Below are positions 32,159 through 45,455 of a stretch of DNA of 64,000 nt, piece after piece. Numbering within the stretch: position 1 is the first letter of the stretch; each line of letters begins with the position of its first letter. Below the pieces are notes generated by a model. The model saw only the letters and a program-made list of their open reading frames with translations, searched no databases and was not told the DNA's origin. This stretch comes from Sclerotinia nivalis (Eukaryota; Ascomycota; Leotiomycetes; Helotiales; Sclerotiniaceae): contig JAPEIS010000015.1 of assembly GCA_029531795.1 (NCBI GenBank), positions 620,001 to 684,000 of the forward strand, given 5' to 3'. Position numbers and translations under genes: made by a program.

Positions 32159-35100
32159 TAAGGAGTCAATATTAATGAATACGACGCGTCTATGAAGTTT
32201 GGCTTAACTGTTTCTCTCCTTCCTTGAATGATATCCAATGAAGCGTACAAGTCCAAGGATCGGACACACAACCTATGAAATAGCTATCAAGGCAAGTTAC
32301 ACCAGACTATTTACTGCAAGACTACCATAAATAAAATTATCGCTAAATTTTTCCGATTGGTAATCATCACATGTTAGTTGATTCTCTCGCTGCCCATCTC
32401 TAAATTGACGTCAAACTCAACTTCAAACCTGTCGAGATGCAACGGCGCTTCTCTTCTTCAATCACACACAGCTCCAGTAAAGTAGCAACACTATTGACGA
32501 TTAACCTCAATACTTTGAACGCAAGTATCATCTCCGTGTTCGAACTCTCCTAATTCATTAAATGTCATGTGCAAAGCAGGACTCTGGTAGTTGCAAGGCC
32601 AAGCGCAATAGTTCACTGCTTTGGCATCGCGTTCAAGATTCTTACCTTAATTCTAGGAAGGTTTACTATCTTGAGAAAGTTGAGCCTTTGAGCATGGTCC
32701 AATGTTCTTGGTAAATATGTTGTTCCAAGCAGGCTCAGCGTGCAGAAGAGATACTGTGATAGGAATCTATCAATTAGTCATTGCGTACCAGATTTACATG
32801 AATGCTTCGCGGTGCGGAGGAGATGTTGAGGAAATCAAAGGGAGCCTACGCCGTGGCGAAGACGTGGAGGAAATTCATCTCCAGACCTTGTATGAACATA
32901 GACAAGGTAGAAAAGAATGAACACTCAAAATCCCCAAGCTCCTTGATATCTCCCATCATGTTTCTAAAGCCTCTAATATATGCTTAGTCATAGTGCGCAT
33001 TTTCATAGAGCTATTGCGCCAGCCCAAAGGAAAGCATCGCTGGTACCACCAACGCTCTATTTTCCACTTCATTTATTCCATGGTATTTTGTTCTACTGTT
33101 TGGTTATTCCCCTGCTTTCATTCTAGTATTCTGTATTCTCCTCATCCCAGAGTTTCATGAATACTTGTGCTTTTGACTTCTTTCAAGCTCTTGCTAGTTG
33201 CCAAGGTAACATCTCTGGACATATCACCTTTCGACATATCTCGCTTCTACCTTCGCATTATAGAACCGCCTCCTTACACTGCTTCTGTGATAAACTGTAC
33301 TAGACACCTGTAACTATCAACGAAACAAGGTATTTCTCATAAATGAGATATCAAAGCGGTCATCGCGAGACCAAATGTGAAATACGCATTAGCTTGATCT
33401 TTTAGGTCCATTTAAATATCTCCATCGTAAAGCAACTTAGTAATTTCATCACAGAAAGAGACTAAATGAAAAGCCTGGGTAATTTCCACCCTTGAGACTT
33501 TGGGTCAAAACTCTCTCTTGACCCTTAAGAGCGCCTCTCACATTTTCGTGCCAAATTAGATGTTTATACTGCTACCCAAAACTGTGCCCCATCACCATCG
33601 GCTATCAACACGACTGCTAGACTTCCTAGACGGACGAATGTGTGACTCTACCATCAGCCTGACCTTCCCTTATATACATGGATGAATAGAGTAAAAACTC
33701 AGACTTCATTTTCATCTCCGGATTATATCGAGGATGTGAGAATTTAAAAATTTCGATGAGGCCGGCACACTTATAACTGCCACACAACCTCAGGAGCACA
33801 TTAGGGATGTGATGAGAAAACATCAAATAATCAAAATATCAACAGGTACTTACAAGACAGTATCGAGACTTGCACAGCTATGATTAGAAGTACGACATAT
33901 CATCTTACCTATATCGAAACATTAAAGCGACAACGAAAAGTCTTGAGACAGTGAGAATTAGATTGCATTTCATATTAAGCCCAGGTATTTGCGAGTGACT
34001 CCGTCACTGCTCCTCCAGGTTTGCCTTACAAGATATGAGGTCTGAATGGTTTACTGAATGCGCACGTCGAAGCGAATGGTTGCGGAAACTTCTCATGCAA
34101 TATCCATCCTTCTAAATGGAATGGGTTCACCATTTCTATATTGCAGTGAGAGCTACGTCTGAGCTATCACTACTCTAGAACGGGACCAGAAGTGAATTGA
34201 AATGTAAATCCAACTAATTCATCTAATGAAACGTTTTCCATTATCGCTACAAGTCGTTCATAAGGTTTCCCTGCAAGAAAACTAGCTCCATCTATGCATC
34301 CTCGTCTATAGAAGGCATCATTTTCGCCTGGTGCCATAAAGTTACATATCCAAAGAGAGACACAAGCACCAAAATCTTCCATGGTAAAGATGTACCTGAA
34401 CTGAACATATTGCCTTCAAATCCGGCAAAACTGATACATCAAAGCCAAATGTGTTATGCGGAGCTATGCGGAGCAATGCTACCCATTTATGATATTCTCA
34501 ATCCTCTCATTCAAAACAAAAACCCGAAAAATGGACACATGACAACAAGGAGATGAAGAAGACAAATAGTCGAAGAGACAACCACTTGGACACATTATAT
34601 CTTCCAACGTAGTGAACCAATGTAGCAAAAAAGGGGAATCTGGTTGCGAAGAACAGCCTGCTCTTTTATCTTACGGAGCATAGGAATATAAGCCTTGCGT
34701 GGTTCTGGGCTAACTTTTGCTGTATCTGCAGAGAACTAGATGTTTATTTAGTGTCTCTTGAACAAAGACTGTGAATTATCCTTCCACTTGGCGGCCTTGC
34801 CGGGCCGGAGAGTAGTATTAATTATTAATTAAGACATATGACTCCATCAGCAAGTGAATTCCGGTGATCCTTACCCGCTCTTACCCGCTTTTACCCACTC
34901 TTACCCGGGTCAAAGTTCCATCAACTCAAAAGTTCTACACTTCTTATATGTCTATTTAGAAATTGCCAATATCCCATCACAAAAATCTAGCGAAAAAACA
35001 AAAGTCAAAGCAGCAGTGAGCAACCTCACATGAAGGCTCGAGATACAAGAACAAGTTCGAGACCCTGTAGCAAAGTGCTGCCTGTCATGCACGCATAATC

Positions 35101-35776
35101 ATAGGGAGAGCTATGTGACGACAATAATTCCTCATTTTCCAGTTTCGGTGGTCGTGTCGAAGGAAAGAGATAGTGATATGAAGGAAAAAGACGGCAATAA
35201 CTTTTGCTTAGATGGGAATGGAATACTGAACACTTGATGCGGCGTCTATATCGTCTTCTACTAAACTCGCTCGAAACAGTTATGCAGCAACACGTGCCCT
35301 TGATCTACCTAGAGGAACTCGTAATTCTTGTTTCTTGGTGCTCATATTCGTTGGCTGTGGAGGCCTTCGTAAATAAGTATGGAATGGTACAGAAGGCGCC
35401 TTTTAATGTAAGATACCATGAATTTGAACTATAGTGAATCTTTACGAGATAAAGACTACCGAATCGCGGGGCTTCGGGAGCTCATAAGAAATCACCAGTA
35501 TGTCATGAACTCACGACTAATATGAAATCTGTTTGTTCTGTCTTAATTTTCTTCCTGCTTGCCGATGCTAAACTCTACTTTTGAGGAGCTCCCAATCCAC
35601 CGATCCGTCCTTCATCCAGTATAGGTTCCTCGACCAGAATCATCATGTGCCATAACCATGCCACGAACGCCAATCATGCTTCTTTTCCGCACCGTAATTG
35701 ACCCTTCCTGATTCCATAACACCATTATCCAATTAACCTGCCTCTAATACAAAAGAAATTCGCTAATGGGCTGAAT
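32159..35776. other. Gene-poor region
   Basis: About 3.6 kb with only short open frames (for example 33626-33826, 34170-34382 minus; 35204-35434 plus), none with a domain, signal peptide or splice join I can defend. It contains a four-unit decamer array at 34871-34910. It may hold decayed transposon DNA, but no end repeats were found. Confidence 0.4.
34871..34910. repeat. Four-copy decamer array TTACCC(G/A)(C/G)(T/G)(C/T)
   Basis: Four consecutive 10-bp units: ttacccgctc, ttacccgctt, ttacccactc, ttacccgggt. Short, and isolated from any gene. Confidence 0.8.
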
Positions 35777-36702
35777 TTAGATCTTTCTCTCAGCATCTCC
35801 ATTGAAATCCTCCGCCACAACCGTCTCATCATCCTTATATTCCTTATACTCAATCGCTTGCGCGCATTTGCATCTAGATTCGCGCTGAAGGAAGTGCCTT
35901 GGTTTCTTAACAATAAAAGTATACGTCTCATCATCTTCAAGAAATATTTCCCCTCTTCTCGAACTTCGATTTCTATGCAAGTATTAGCCTAATTCCAAGC
36001 CCAGCAATCAATGGAGGAGAAGAAAACTCACCCAAACCTGTCCATAACCTCTAACGCACAAACCACAAACAAGAAAATTACCACAATCCCTACAACCAAG
36101 AAATCATTCCTACTCCCCGTCTCTAAATGGGTCATTCGACTTCTATATCCCACAGCAGTTCCTTGCCACATTTTCGAATTTCCACATTCTGGCTTGTCTC
36201 CACTGATGCTTTTCTTCCCATTTTCCCCCTCCCAATATTTCCTCGCGTCTTCTTTGCGCAAACTAGGTAGTGCAGAAGTAGGCATACTGGGTCTCGCCTC
36301 ATCTTTATCAACCGTCCTCGTCAAACTCTGGAGATATGCCGTACTGAGCGGTGCTTCAGCAGAAAGTGCTTCATCCGCGGGGATATCTTTTGAAGGTGTC
36401 ATTGGCGCATTATCGAAGGCGCCTTCTTGGGCAAAATGTTCTTCGTCCGAGGGAGAAGTAGTGGTTGGTTTGAAGAAGGTTGCCAGAGGTACTTTTTGAT
36501 GTTCTGGGAAATGCGGATTACGGGGATCGCTGGGTTTGGAGTGGGAGAGGGAGGAAGAGAGAGTGCTCATGGCGGAGCGGAGTGAGCTGCAGGATGGGGA
36601 ATTTAAACATTTTTGGGATTGAGATGCTATTCGTGGGTCCGCTGGGAATGCGGTTGAGAGTTGGAGGAATAGAAGGAGCGAGAGGGGTGATGATGGTCGC
36701 AT
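35777..36702 (-). CDS. Small secreted/type I membrane protein, unknown function
   Basis: Two exons, 36702-36032 and 35972-35777, joined DRFG|NRSSRRG through a GTGAGT...TGCATAG intron (288 residues). Residues 1-20 are a signal peptide (LSLLLFLQLSTAFPADP). The lumenal/extracellular part is Ser/Pro/Asp-rich with two Cys (CLNSPSC) near the start. One transmembrane helix, NDFLVVGIVVIFLFVVCALEVM, lies near residues 198-220. A charged cytosolic tail (about 65 residues) follows with Arg and Lys next to the membrane, then EDDETYTFIVKK. The layout is that of a single-pass surface or ER protein; I do not recognise the family. Confidence 0.78.
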
Positions 36703-39438
36703 TTTTGCGACTGTATGAATGGGGTTTTTAGGTTGTTCTTCGAAGGGATTGCGATTGGGGGGAGGATATATATATTTTAAAAATTGTATCGAATATTCCG
36801 TTCCTGTTTGTGGACCGCAATTGATGTTCCGATGTTTTCGGGGTCTTGACTCTTCGCTACACTCAGAATGTTAGGAATGCCGCAAACGTATTGTAGATCA
36901 ATCTTCGATCTTCCGAACGCAGGTCAATAGAATTAATTGACACTTGAGATACAAATTAATAAAGGGCTGAACAAGAAATAATGATTGAAACCAAGAGTAG
37001 AACACAAAGAAGTGGTGGGGGGGGAAGTAGGAAACCTCTCGTACTTAAATCAAAAGCATACCATACTGATGTGGTGTAATGCATGCATAGCATCCACACT
37101 AAAAAAAAGCAATAAGTTGCATTAGGGTTTTTGGCACAATTTAAGGTAGCTCTACTAGCTAATGACATGGGATACCTACCTAGTATCATCCCACTTCACC
37201 CATCTTTCTGATCCTAATCTGGTGGAAATCCTACAAAGCCAAAAACAAAAACCGTATTTGGTATTGTGGCAGCGGAAGCTTCAGCCCTTCAGGGAGGGTC
37301 CTTTGCGCGATTTTCACGGTGAGTACCAGGGTAAATGAAAGGGTAATTGGTTAAGGTTACATGGCTGACGGGGCGTTGGATGAATTGTCTTTTCGGATGG
37401 ATTGTTTGAGACAAGAGATGAATTTTTGACTGGGTTTTGTCCGGCTTGTAGCTATGTATAGAGCTGTTTTCCAAAAGAAATAGCCACGAAGCTTTGGGAT
37501 TCCATTCCTCAAACAATTGAAGATATATTTTCTTTTGTATTCATTTGCTCAACTTCATGTCTAAGGTTAGCTAATCAATTAAACCCACTCCCTCGACTCT
37601 GAACTTCTCATAATCCGTAGTTTTATTAACCTTAATAGATTGATGCTCCGCTAATCGCAACCAACAAACTGCCAAGAGAATGATCACTGAATGATGGAGA
37701 TTTACTCCCTGGAAGAGTGATCGTATTCGAATTGTGGGGAGAGCTAAAAAAGTCCATCCTCTACTTCCACTTCGTCCACTTCCACTTTTCTTCGTATTTG
37801 TATCAGTGCACTCACATAAATCCGTGTCCAGGGTCGTTGCTTGCTAGTCACTGATTTTGTCATTGATCCCAGGCATTGACAGATGGTCATTGCGTTGACT
37901 TTGTAAAAGAGTTGAAGGATGTTATAAGATGAAAACATTATATGGTGTTGAATTTTGAATATCTCCGGTTCGTAGGAAGAAAAGATAAAAACCTTCATGT
38001 GTTATAAACATTAATTATTTTGTCTGGACACATCTATTCTACTTGGCATACTAAATGATATACCGGCTTGGAATTCTATCATGTGGTGCTACACGAGTAG
38101 ATCATTGGTTACCCAATAAAAGTCTCATGTTTTGTTGTTTGTATACCGAGGCTTTTTCGATCTTAACGCGGCATTTTAAACGAGCTATTGATGAAGGGGG
38201 GTTATCTTCCCAAAGTTTTCTTGGTATCTTGGCATTTGTGCGCAGTAAAGCCTGCAGGATAAGATAAATCATCCTTTTACAGTATGTCGCGAGTCGTGAT
38301 ATTGAAGTAATCGACGAAGAGGAATTGCCATCAATCTACCCTAAAGCTTTTAATGATGGGTATCACACCGGTAGTCTCGATAACGGTTTTGCTCGTCAAA
38401 AGCAAATGATCGACAGGTACATATCCAAAATCCTGGTAGCTTTTCCCGTCTACTCCGTAAAGGTATTTCCGAAGCTCATTAACCCGGCCGGTAGTAATGG
38501 AGTTCGTTAGTGAAGTCCCGTTCGCAGGCTGCTGATGGGAATTTGGCTATAGGTTTAGAGAGGGGTAACTTATTAATAATCTACAAGGTGAGGTTATATA
38601 AACTCCGCTATTCGTATCTTCCATATTAATCCTTGACTATGCATCGTCAACTAGAAACTTTGTATTTGGATACGAGAGATGCAATAGACTTTCATCCGCA
38701 TGTACATTATTACATGTACTATTAAGTCTTCGGAAAGTTTTTTTAACCTCCTCAATCTTAAACTGTCATCATGTCTGGAATTATAGAAGCTATTCCAGTC
38801 CTTATTCTGTCCCGGTTCCAGGGAAACGGCTTGTATCTTGATACTACCATTTTCACTGCCACTATTTTTTAGAATTAAAATCATCTAAAGGTCCATTCCA
38901 GTGCTTCTTGAACTTTTATATCTGTTGCCTTTGTAGGAATAAAATAAGCGCTGACTATTTGCTCAAGTTACCTACATAGGACGAGCTTCCTGAAAAAAGT
39001 CATAGATGGGTGCAAAGGATCAACAAAAACCTGAAAACAACCGTCCATGTGACAAAGGAACTAGACATTATGTGGGTGAAACTATTCAATGGTACGAACT
39101 ATTACATCGTTGCTTGTATAATATAAGCTTCGGCCTAATTAGCTTGGCCCTGCAATGTTTCTGTGGGATGAGAACTGAAATTAAACTTATGTGGGAGGAT
39201 CAATGCTGATACCAACGAGATGAGATGGTAATAAGACGAATCCTTTATGATGATTTGATGATTCTAATGATAGAATTAATCATGATTTACAAGGCGGAGT
39301 AGAAAATTAGATGTTCGATAGATGGTAATGCACTACTTTTCACAAGCCACCCCTGGTAATTAAGGGACAGGAAAGTGAAGTGAGGGTGTGATGGGATGGG
39401 ATGTGATAGGAGGGGTAGGAGGGGCAAGCGATTCTTCG
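36703..39438. other. Gene-poor, decayed region
   Basis: No convincing gene over about 2.7 kb. A plus-strand stretch at about 38283-38509 reads DIEVIDEEELPSIYPKAFND..YHTGSL, which faintly recalls the N-terminus of fungal class I methyltransferases, but the frame ends without a SAM motif. It would be a fragment at best. Confidence 0.35.
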
Positions 39439-39762
39439 ACCGTCTAAACTCATATGTAAGAACTCATATTAAGCCCCTTTTGGAATAAGGTAATTGCGAA
39501 GCCATACCTATTATAGGATAGCTCAATATTAAGAAGCTCGGGAATGGGGGATTAGTTCTACATTTGAATTCCCGTTCACGTGTTGAATAATACATGAATA
39601 ATCTGAGATTCCAAAAATTTCATAGGTCAATTGATATCAGATATATATAAGGTTGAAAAGGCATCGGAATTCGAAAAGAATACGAATTCTAGCCCATTAC
39701 CGATCCGTATTCAAAAGGGGCTTAGTGTGAGTTCTTATACGAAGTATGGGAGTTTAGATGGT
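39439..39762. mobile_element. MITE-like element with ~50-bp terminal inverted repeats
   Basis: The left end, 39439-39486 (ctaaactc...aagaactcat...aagccccttttg), is the diverged reverse complement of the right end, 39708-39762 (caaaaggggctt...gagttctt...gagtttag). The internal DNA is about 220 bp, AT-rich and has no transposase. Differences between the arms include C/T changes. Exact ends and target duplication were not resolved. Confidence 0.6.
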
Positions 39763-39943
39763 AATCCAGCACTCAACCAGGGGAGGGATAACATGAACAA
39801 AATGATAAAATCACATCCGTGATCAATTGTTTCAAAAATCGATTAAAATTCCAATTGAATGATTTTTTTGATCGAAACTTCAAAAGATGATTTTCAAACA
39901 TCAAAGTATCATGTATCCTAATATAAAGGAATCGATGCTACCG

Positions 39944-39970
39944 TATCACATGATCTACGATCATGTGATA
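39944..39970. repeat. Perfect 12-bp inverted repeat
   Basis: TATCACATGATC, a TAC spacer, then GATCATGTGATA. Lies about 210 bp upstream of the LINE ORF1 start. Confidence 0.75.
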
Positions 39971-40068
39971 TAGCGTAGCACAAGCGAAGCACACATCTAT
40001 TGTAGAATTAGATTCGAATTACAACTACCTTTACCCATCTTGAACACCTCTGGAATTGAATTTTTCGA

Positions 40069-40092
40069 AAAACGCGTTTATTATCGCGTTTT
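40069..40092. repeat. 8-bp inverted repeat (AAAACGCG/CGCGTTTT)
   Basis: Arms AAAACGCG and CGCGTTTT around an 8-bp AT spacer, about 90 bp before the LINE ORF1 ATG. It could belong to the LINE 5' untranslated region. Confidence 0.55.
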
Positions 40093-40183
40093 ATTGATCA
40101 ATCGATCGTTCTTATCATCTATAGGATTTAAAAACGAAACTTTTCAGCCCCGGCAGGCGCTGTACGGACGCGTTTCCGCCACC

Positions 40184-41677
40184 ATGCCTCCCGCCCCCTC
40201 GACCCCCTCCCTCTCTTAAGCCCTCATTAATACAGTTAATACTGCTACTAATAGAGCAAATGAAGATCAACAGATTTTTAGCCCCATCGCTTCGCTATAG
40301 GATGACTATCTCAATACCGAAACAGTTCGGGCTCTCCCTGCTCGACTTCGAAAACCCTTGATTACGCTATATACCGATATCTTTCTTATAGCAAATAAGC
40401 ATTTCGATGCGTTTATCAATAGATCTCATCTTTCTCGATCTACCAAACCTTCTACCAAAATTTCTGTCAATCCCCTTGGCCCTGATGTACAAACCTCTCA
40501 ATTAGTACTCGCGCCTAAAACCGCTAAACCTATAAAAGCCCTTACTATAGTCCAATATCTCAAGGATTCCATTTATGCTCAAAAGGCTGCAACTCCTTTA
40601 CCACCAATTATACAATCTACAAACCCAAAAACTAGAAACCGAACCGGATCTCAACCCAAAACTCAATCTCAAATCTCACACAAAACTGATACTCGCCTTT
40701 TTGTTCGAATTGGACTCGACCATCCAACTCGAAAAGCCAATTCCTTCGCTGTATTTAGTGCATTGAAAGGACAATTAAGAAACGATGCTAAACTTTTGAA
40801 AGAAGTCCAAACAATAAATACTGGGTTCGTACTATATACAAACTCTCTAGCGAACTTAATAGCTTTAGAAAACCTTTCAAATATAATCGAAAAAGTATTC
40901 GAAACCTGCAAAATCGAACGACAACAATCATGGATTACCTATCGATTGAATTACATTCCACGAACCGTTACAACTCTGGGAGACTCACAACAATTGATCA
41001 TCATCCCAGTCGAATCGGAAACCATACTCGATGCTATCATCGATAATACAGGACAACAAGCGATCCAAGCAATTGAATCTACATAAAGCAAAGAATCCGG
41101 ATTGTATAATTCTACTTGGTTCTTGAGTTTTCCAGCTTTGCAATATACAGCCCTTCCCAAGAACCTTCGGATTCTAGAAACTACAATTAACATTTCCCAA
41201 ATCGTCTTCAAACCCAAGATAATCCAATGTACTCGATGCTTTCAATGGCACAATACTCGAGCTTGCTCTCGTCCAGAAAAATGCCGAATCTGTAGCACAA
41301 CCGAACATACAGAAAAGAATCATTCAACCCGATGCAATACAATCCATGCTTGCCCAGCGAGGTGCCTACATTGTGAAAGCCCCCATCCTGCAGACGATCT
41401 ACATTGCCCCCTTCGTTTTACTTACAAAGACCCCAAAAGCAAATCGGAAAAACAAGCTATTCAGAAAACCTCAAAAAAAGCTAGGGTTAAAGCTTATACT
41501 AATACAAAATGCTCTCGAACCCCAAAAGCCGATTCCCCTATAGAAGAACCTATTGCTCCTTCAACTCCAATCCGAACTCCTTCGATATTATCTTTATTGA
41601 TACTATCCCCTTCTAATCTTTCTAATCGTTTCATAACATTAGAAGCTCCTCCTCTTCCAATTCCTTTTAATGTATAA
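40184..41677 (+). pseudogene. LINE ORF1 (Gag-like, CCHC zinc knuckles)
   Basis: One reading frame from ATG 40184 to the stop at 41677 (about 497 codons), interrupted only by stops at 40217-40219, 40298-40300 and 41084-41086. The C-terminal third has Cys/His knuckles: CTRCFQWHNTRAC, CRICSTTEHTEKNHSTRC and CLHCESPHPADDLHC. This is the RNA-binding chaperone protein of Tad1/I-type LINEs. Its end overlaps ORF2 by 8 bases (ATGTATAA). Confidence 0.88.
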
Positions 41678-44600
41678 TCCTAGATTATCTTCTAAACCAT
41701 TAACCATTTTACAAGCTAATGTAGCTAAAAACGCTACTTCACACGAATTAGCACTTTCCTTAACCAATGATTCTTGTATTGATATAATTCTGATTCAAGA
41801 ACCTTATACATTCTCAAATATCTCACGCCGAATCACTAAATCCCATCCTGCTTATGAAACTTTCACACCACTCGACAACTGGGAAACCCGGTTTCGTGTG
41901 ATATCTTATACCCGGAAAAATGCAGGCATTCGAGCTAGTCAGCTCCGGCCTGTATCCTCCCGGGATTTATTATTTTTACAAATTCAATCTTTAACTGGTT
42001 CTATTCTTACAATCATTAATATTTATAATGCTCCTAGAGGTTGTACAAATGAAAACCAAGTAATACAAACTCTCTTTGATTTATCTTCGAATATTTTAAA
42101 TTCTACACTTCTTGTAGGGGATCTAAACCTTCATCATTCGAGATGGAATCCCTTTTGTTCTTCACATTCAAATTCTGCAGAATCTTTTACAATCTGGCTA
42201 GATATAAATTCTTTCAATTTTCTTTCTACAATCGGTGAACCTACCCACAATTTGGGCAATGTTCTCGATTTAGTTTTTCTTTCAGGATCATATACAGCCA
42301 ATACAACTTCTGCACCGCATTTGGATACAACTTCCGATCATCGATCCTTATTGACAACTTTGAATTGGAATACAAGGTTTCAGGACCCGATTCAAAGACT
42401 CCGAATCAATACATTAGACGAAAAACTCTTCTCTATTTTATTAATAGAGAATCTATTGAATCTAAATCTACTAGCTTTGAATACGACCACAGATCTTGAT
42501 AAATTAGTTTTAGATATCACTCAAGCTCTATAATCAGCATACACAGGATCAGCTCAAAGATCATTCGGCCGAAATACAGGTCAACCATAGTGGAACGAGA
42601 CCTGCTGGACAGCTGTTCAAGAAAACCGAACAAACAACTCTTCAGAATCAAAACAAAATCTTCGAAAGGTTGTCAAAAAAGCGAAAAAGGAATTCTGGCT
42701 CTCTAAGCTTGATTCAGTCAAGGAAATAAAAGATGTCTTTAAAATGACAAAATGGCATCAATCAGCTGGAACATATCGAACTCCTCCTTTAGTAGATCCT
42801 TTAGATCATTCTCTTGCTACAACAATTCAAACTAAAAGAGATCTACTCATCAATAATCTGCTAATCAATACAGCTGAAGTTAACGATATCCCATTTGATT
42901 CGCCTTCAACTTCCATTCGTTCAATTACCTTTCCTGCTATCACAATTCAGGATATTCAAACTGCTATCCTTCGTACGGGTAATACAGCTCCAGGAATAGA
43001 CAAGATCCCTACCAAGATCTTACAGTTAGCATGGCCACTGATCGAACCATATATCTTACAACTCTTTCAAAAATGCCTCGAAATAGGTCATTATCCTAAA
43101 TGCTTCCGATCAGCGATTGTAGCCATCGTTCCGAAACCGAACAAATCAGATCGCACAAGTCCTAGATCTTATAGACCAATAGCCCTGCTCTTAATATTAG
43201 GAAAAGGTCTCGAACGTTTGATTGCAAAGAAGATGTCCTGGATTGCTATAACCCTCAAAGTACTAGCCAAGCAACAATTCGGAGCACTTCTCCTGCGTTC
43301 ATCAATCGATCTCACAACTTGCCTTACACATGATATGGAAATGGCTTTGAATTCAGGTTCTAAAACTACTTTATTAACTATGGATATCAAAGGTGCTTTT
43401 GATGCTGTTCTCCCAGGACGCTTAGTTCGTCGACTCAGAGAACAAGGATAACCTGATAATCTAGTTCGATGGATTCAATCGTTCTTTACAAATCGATCAA
43501 TTCGTATTCGGCTTGATGGCGAAACAGGGCCCAGTACTAATATTGGATGTGGTTTGCCACAAGGCTCTCCAATTTCGCCTATCCTTTTCATGCTTTATAT
43601 AGCTCCTTTGTTTTGGTTAGGCAATCCTATTCGAAGATTTGGATATACAGACGATATTGCATTAGTAGCTTTTTCTTCAAGTTTATAATCTAATTGTGAT
43701 CAATTACGATCTGAAATGCTGGAGGTTCTGAATTGGGGCAAATCTGAAGGAATCACTTTCGACCCTAAGAAGTCTGAACTGATTCACTTCTTCAGAGGCT
43801 CCAGGAAAGGTATCGAAAGCCCTATTATTCATACAGAAAATCTTTCAATAATGGAGAAACCAGGCCTATTGAGATGGTTGGGGGTTTACTTCGATAAGGA
43901 ACTGAATTTCAAACCTCATGTCCAGGTCCTTTCAATTAAGGCTCTCACAATTGCGAATGCAGTGCGTTCGCTTGGAAGGACAACCCGAGGCATCCCATCA
44001 ATTTTGCTTCAAAGAGCGATTACAGCCTGTGTTCTGAAGAAATGCTACTTTGCAGCCGAAACCTGGTGGCCTGGCCGAATTAGGAAACGAGGCCTAAACC
44101 TCACAATCTCGAATCAAGTGGATGGACATTTGAAGCTTTTGAATAAAATTATACTAATTAGCGCTCGAACAATCCTCCCCATATTCCGTACAACTAATAT
44201 TGCTGTCTTATACAAGGAATCAAATCTGATGCCCCCTGAAATAGAGCTCAATCTGATATCCCAAAGTTTCGCGGCCCGAACAGCTCGGCTTGACCCTAAA
44301 CACCCCCTCCGAATCCGAACCAAAAACATCCTAGCTAAAGCTGGTATCAGAACTGCCGAATCAAGGTTTTCAAGAATTATTCTAGCTCTTCCAAAAGCTG
44401 AATATATCAATCCAATTGTTCTTCCCCCTTGGAGGAACAAAGAACTGCGTATTATTATAGAAACCCGGATCGGTGGTTCTCTCGGTCGTTCGAAGGAACG
44501 AGCAGCTAAGGATTTCGAAAGGTTTATATCTACGATTCCAAAAAGTGATTTGCAAGTCTTCTCCGATGGTTCGAAAAGCGAAGCTTTGGATGGTGCTACA

Positions 44601-45455
44601 GGAGGTGGATCAGTGATTTATCAATACAATCTGCAAGTGGATCGACAGGCTTTCTCACTAGGCTGTAATGCTGAAGTCTTCGATGCCGAAGCAGCTGTAG
44701 CTTTGAAAGATGCTCAAGTAGCAATACAGCTACCCTCAGCTAGGTTCGTTACAGACCTCTGGATTTTCTTGGATAACCTAGAGGTTGCTATGCGATTAGG
44801 CTCTCATTCCACTGGATCCTCTCAATCTGTATTTGAAGAATTCTGCGAACTAGCTACAGCTTGGCCTCTCAGGCCTCGCTTGCCACATACCCGCCCTGGT
44901 TCAATTCGAATCCGATGGGTTCCTGGGCATCTAAATATCCCCGGAAATGAAGCAGCGGACAAAGCAGCTAAAGAGGGAGCAGCACTCCTATCCCCACCTG
45001 ATCCTATTTGCACTCTTGCCTCTTTGAAAAGGATCGCTAAATCGAATGCTAAATTAGCAAGATCAAAGTTATGGACAATCACAGCACCATTAAGCTATAA
45101 TGATCTTTTTATAATTTACAATAACAAATCGATTATGCTTTCTTTTGATCGAACGATACTAGGATATATCCTAGCAGCCAGATCTCAACACGGCGATTTC
45201 GCAGCGTATCACGACCGCTTCAATTACGAAGATGCTTATATGCTATGCTCATGTGGGAAAAGAAAATCCCCTCTTCATTTTTACTTTTGTAAAATTGGAA
45301 ATGCTCAAAAAACCCTTTCAAAGTTACCACCATCTGAAGCCATCCCCTATCTTTTGGGAAGTATGGAAGGAACAGCGAAACTAGCAGTTTGGTTCAAATC
45401 TACAAGGTTCTATCAGGATATATGTCCTCGATTCCCTATACAATTTATTGATTGA
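41670..45455 (+). pseudogene. LINE ORF2 (endonuclease, reverse transcriptase, RNase H)
   Basis: One frame of about 1261 codons with stops at 42531-42533, 42588-42590, 43449-43451 and 43686-43688. N-terminal APE-type endonuclease: LTILQANVAKNA, IILIQEPYTF, GDLNLHHSRWNPF and TSDHRSLLTT. The RT centre reads TAPGIDKIPTKIL, YRPIALLLILGKGLERLI, TTLLTMDIKGAFDAV, LPQGSPISPILFMLY and the catalytic box FGYTDDIALVAF (TDD in place of the usual ADD). RNase H: VFSDGSKSE, then WVPGHLNIPGNEAADKAAKEG. A C-terminal CCHC-like knuckle, CSCGKRKSPLHFYFC, follows. The stop at 42588 falls where related elements have PWWN, consistent with TGG to TAG. Confidence 0.92.

Noticed and set aside
38283..38509. Possible fungal methyltransferase N-terminus
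   Set aside because: Only a weak, short resemblance with no SAM-binding motif; not enough to call a gene.
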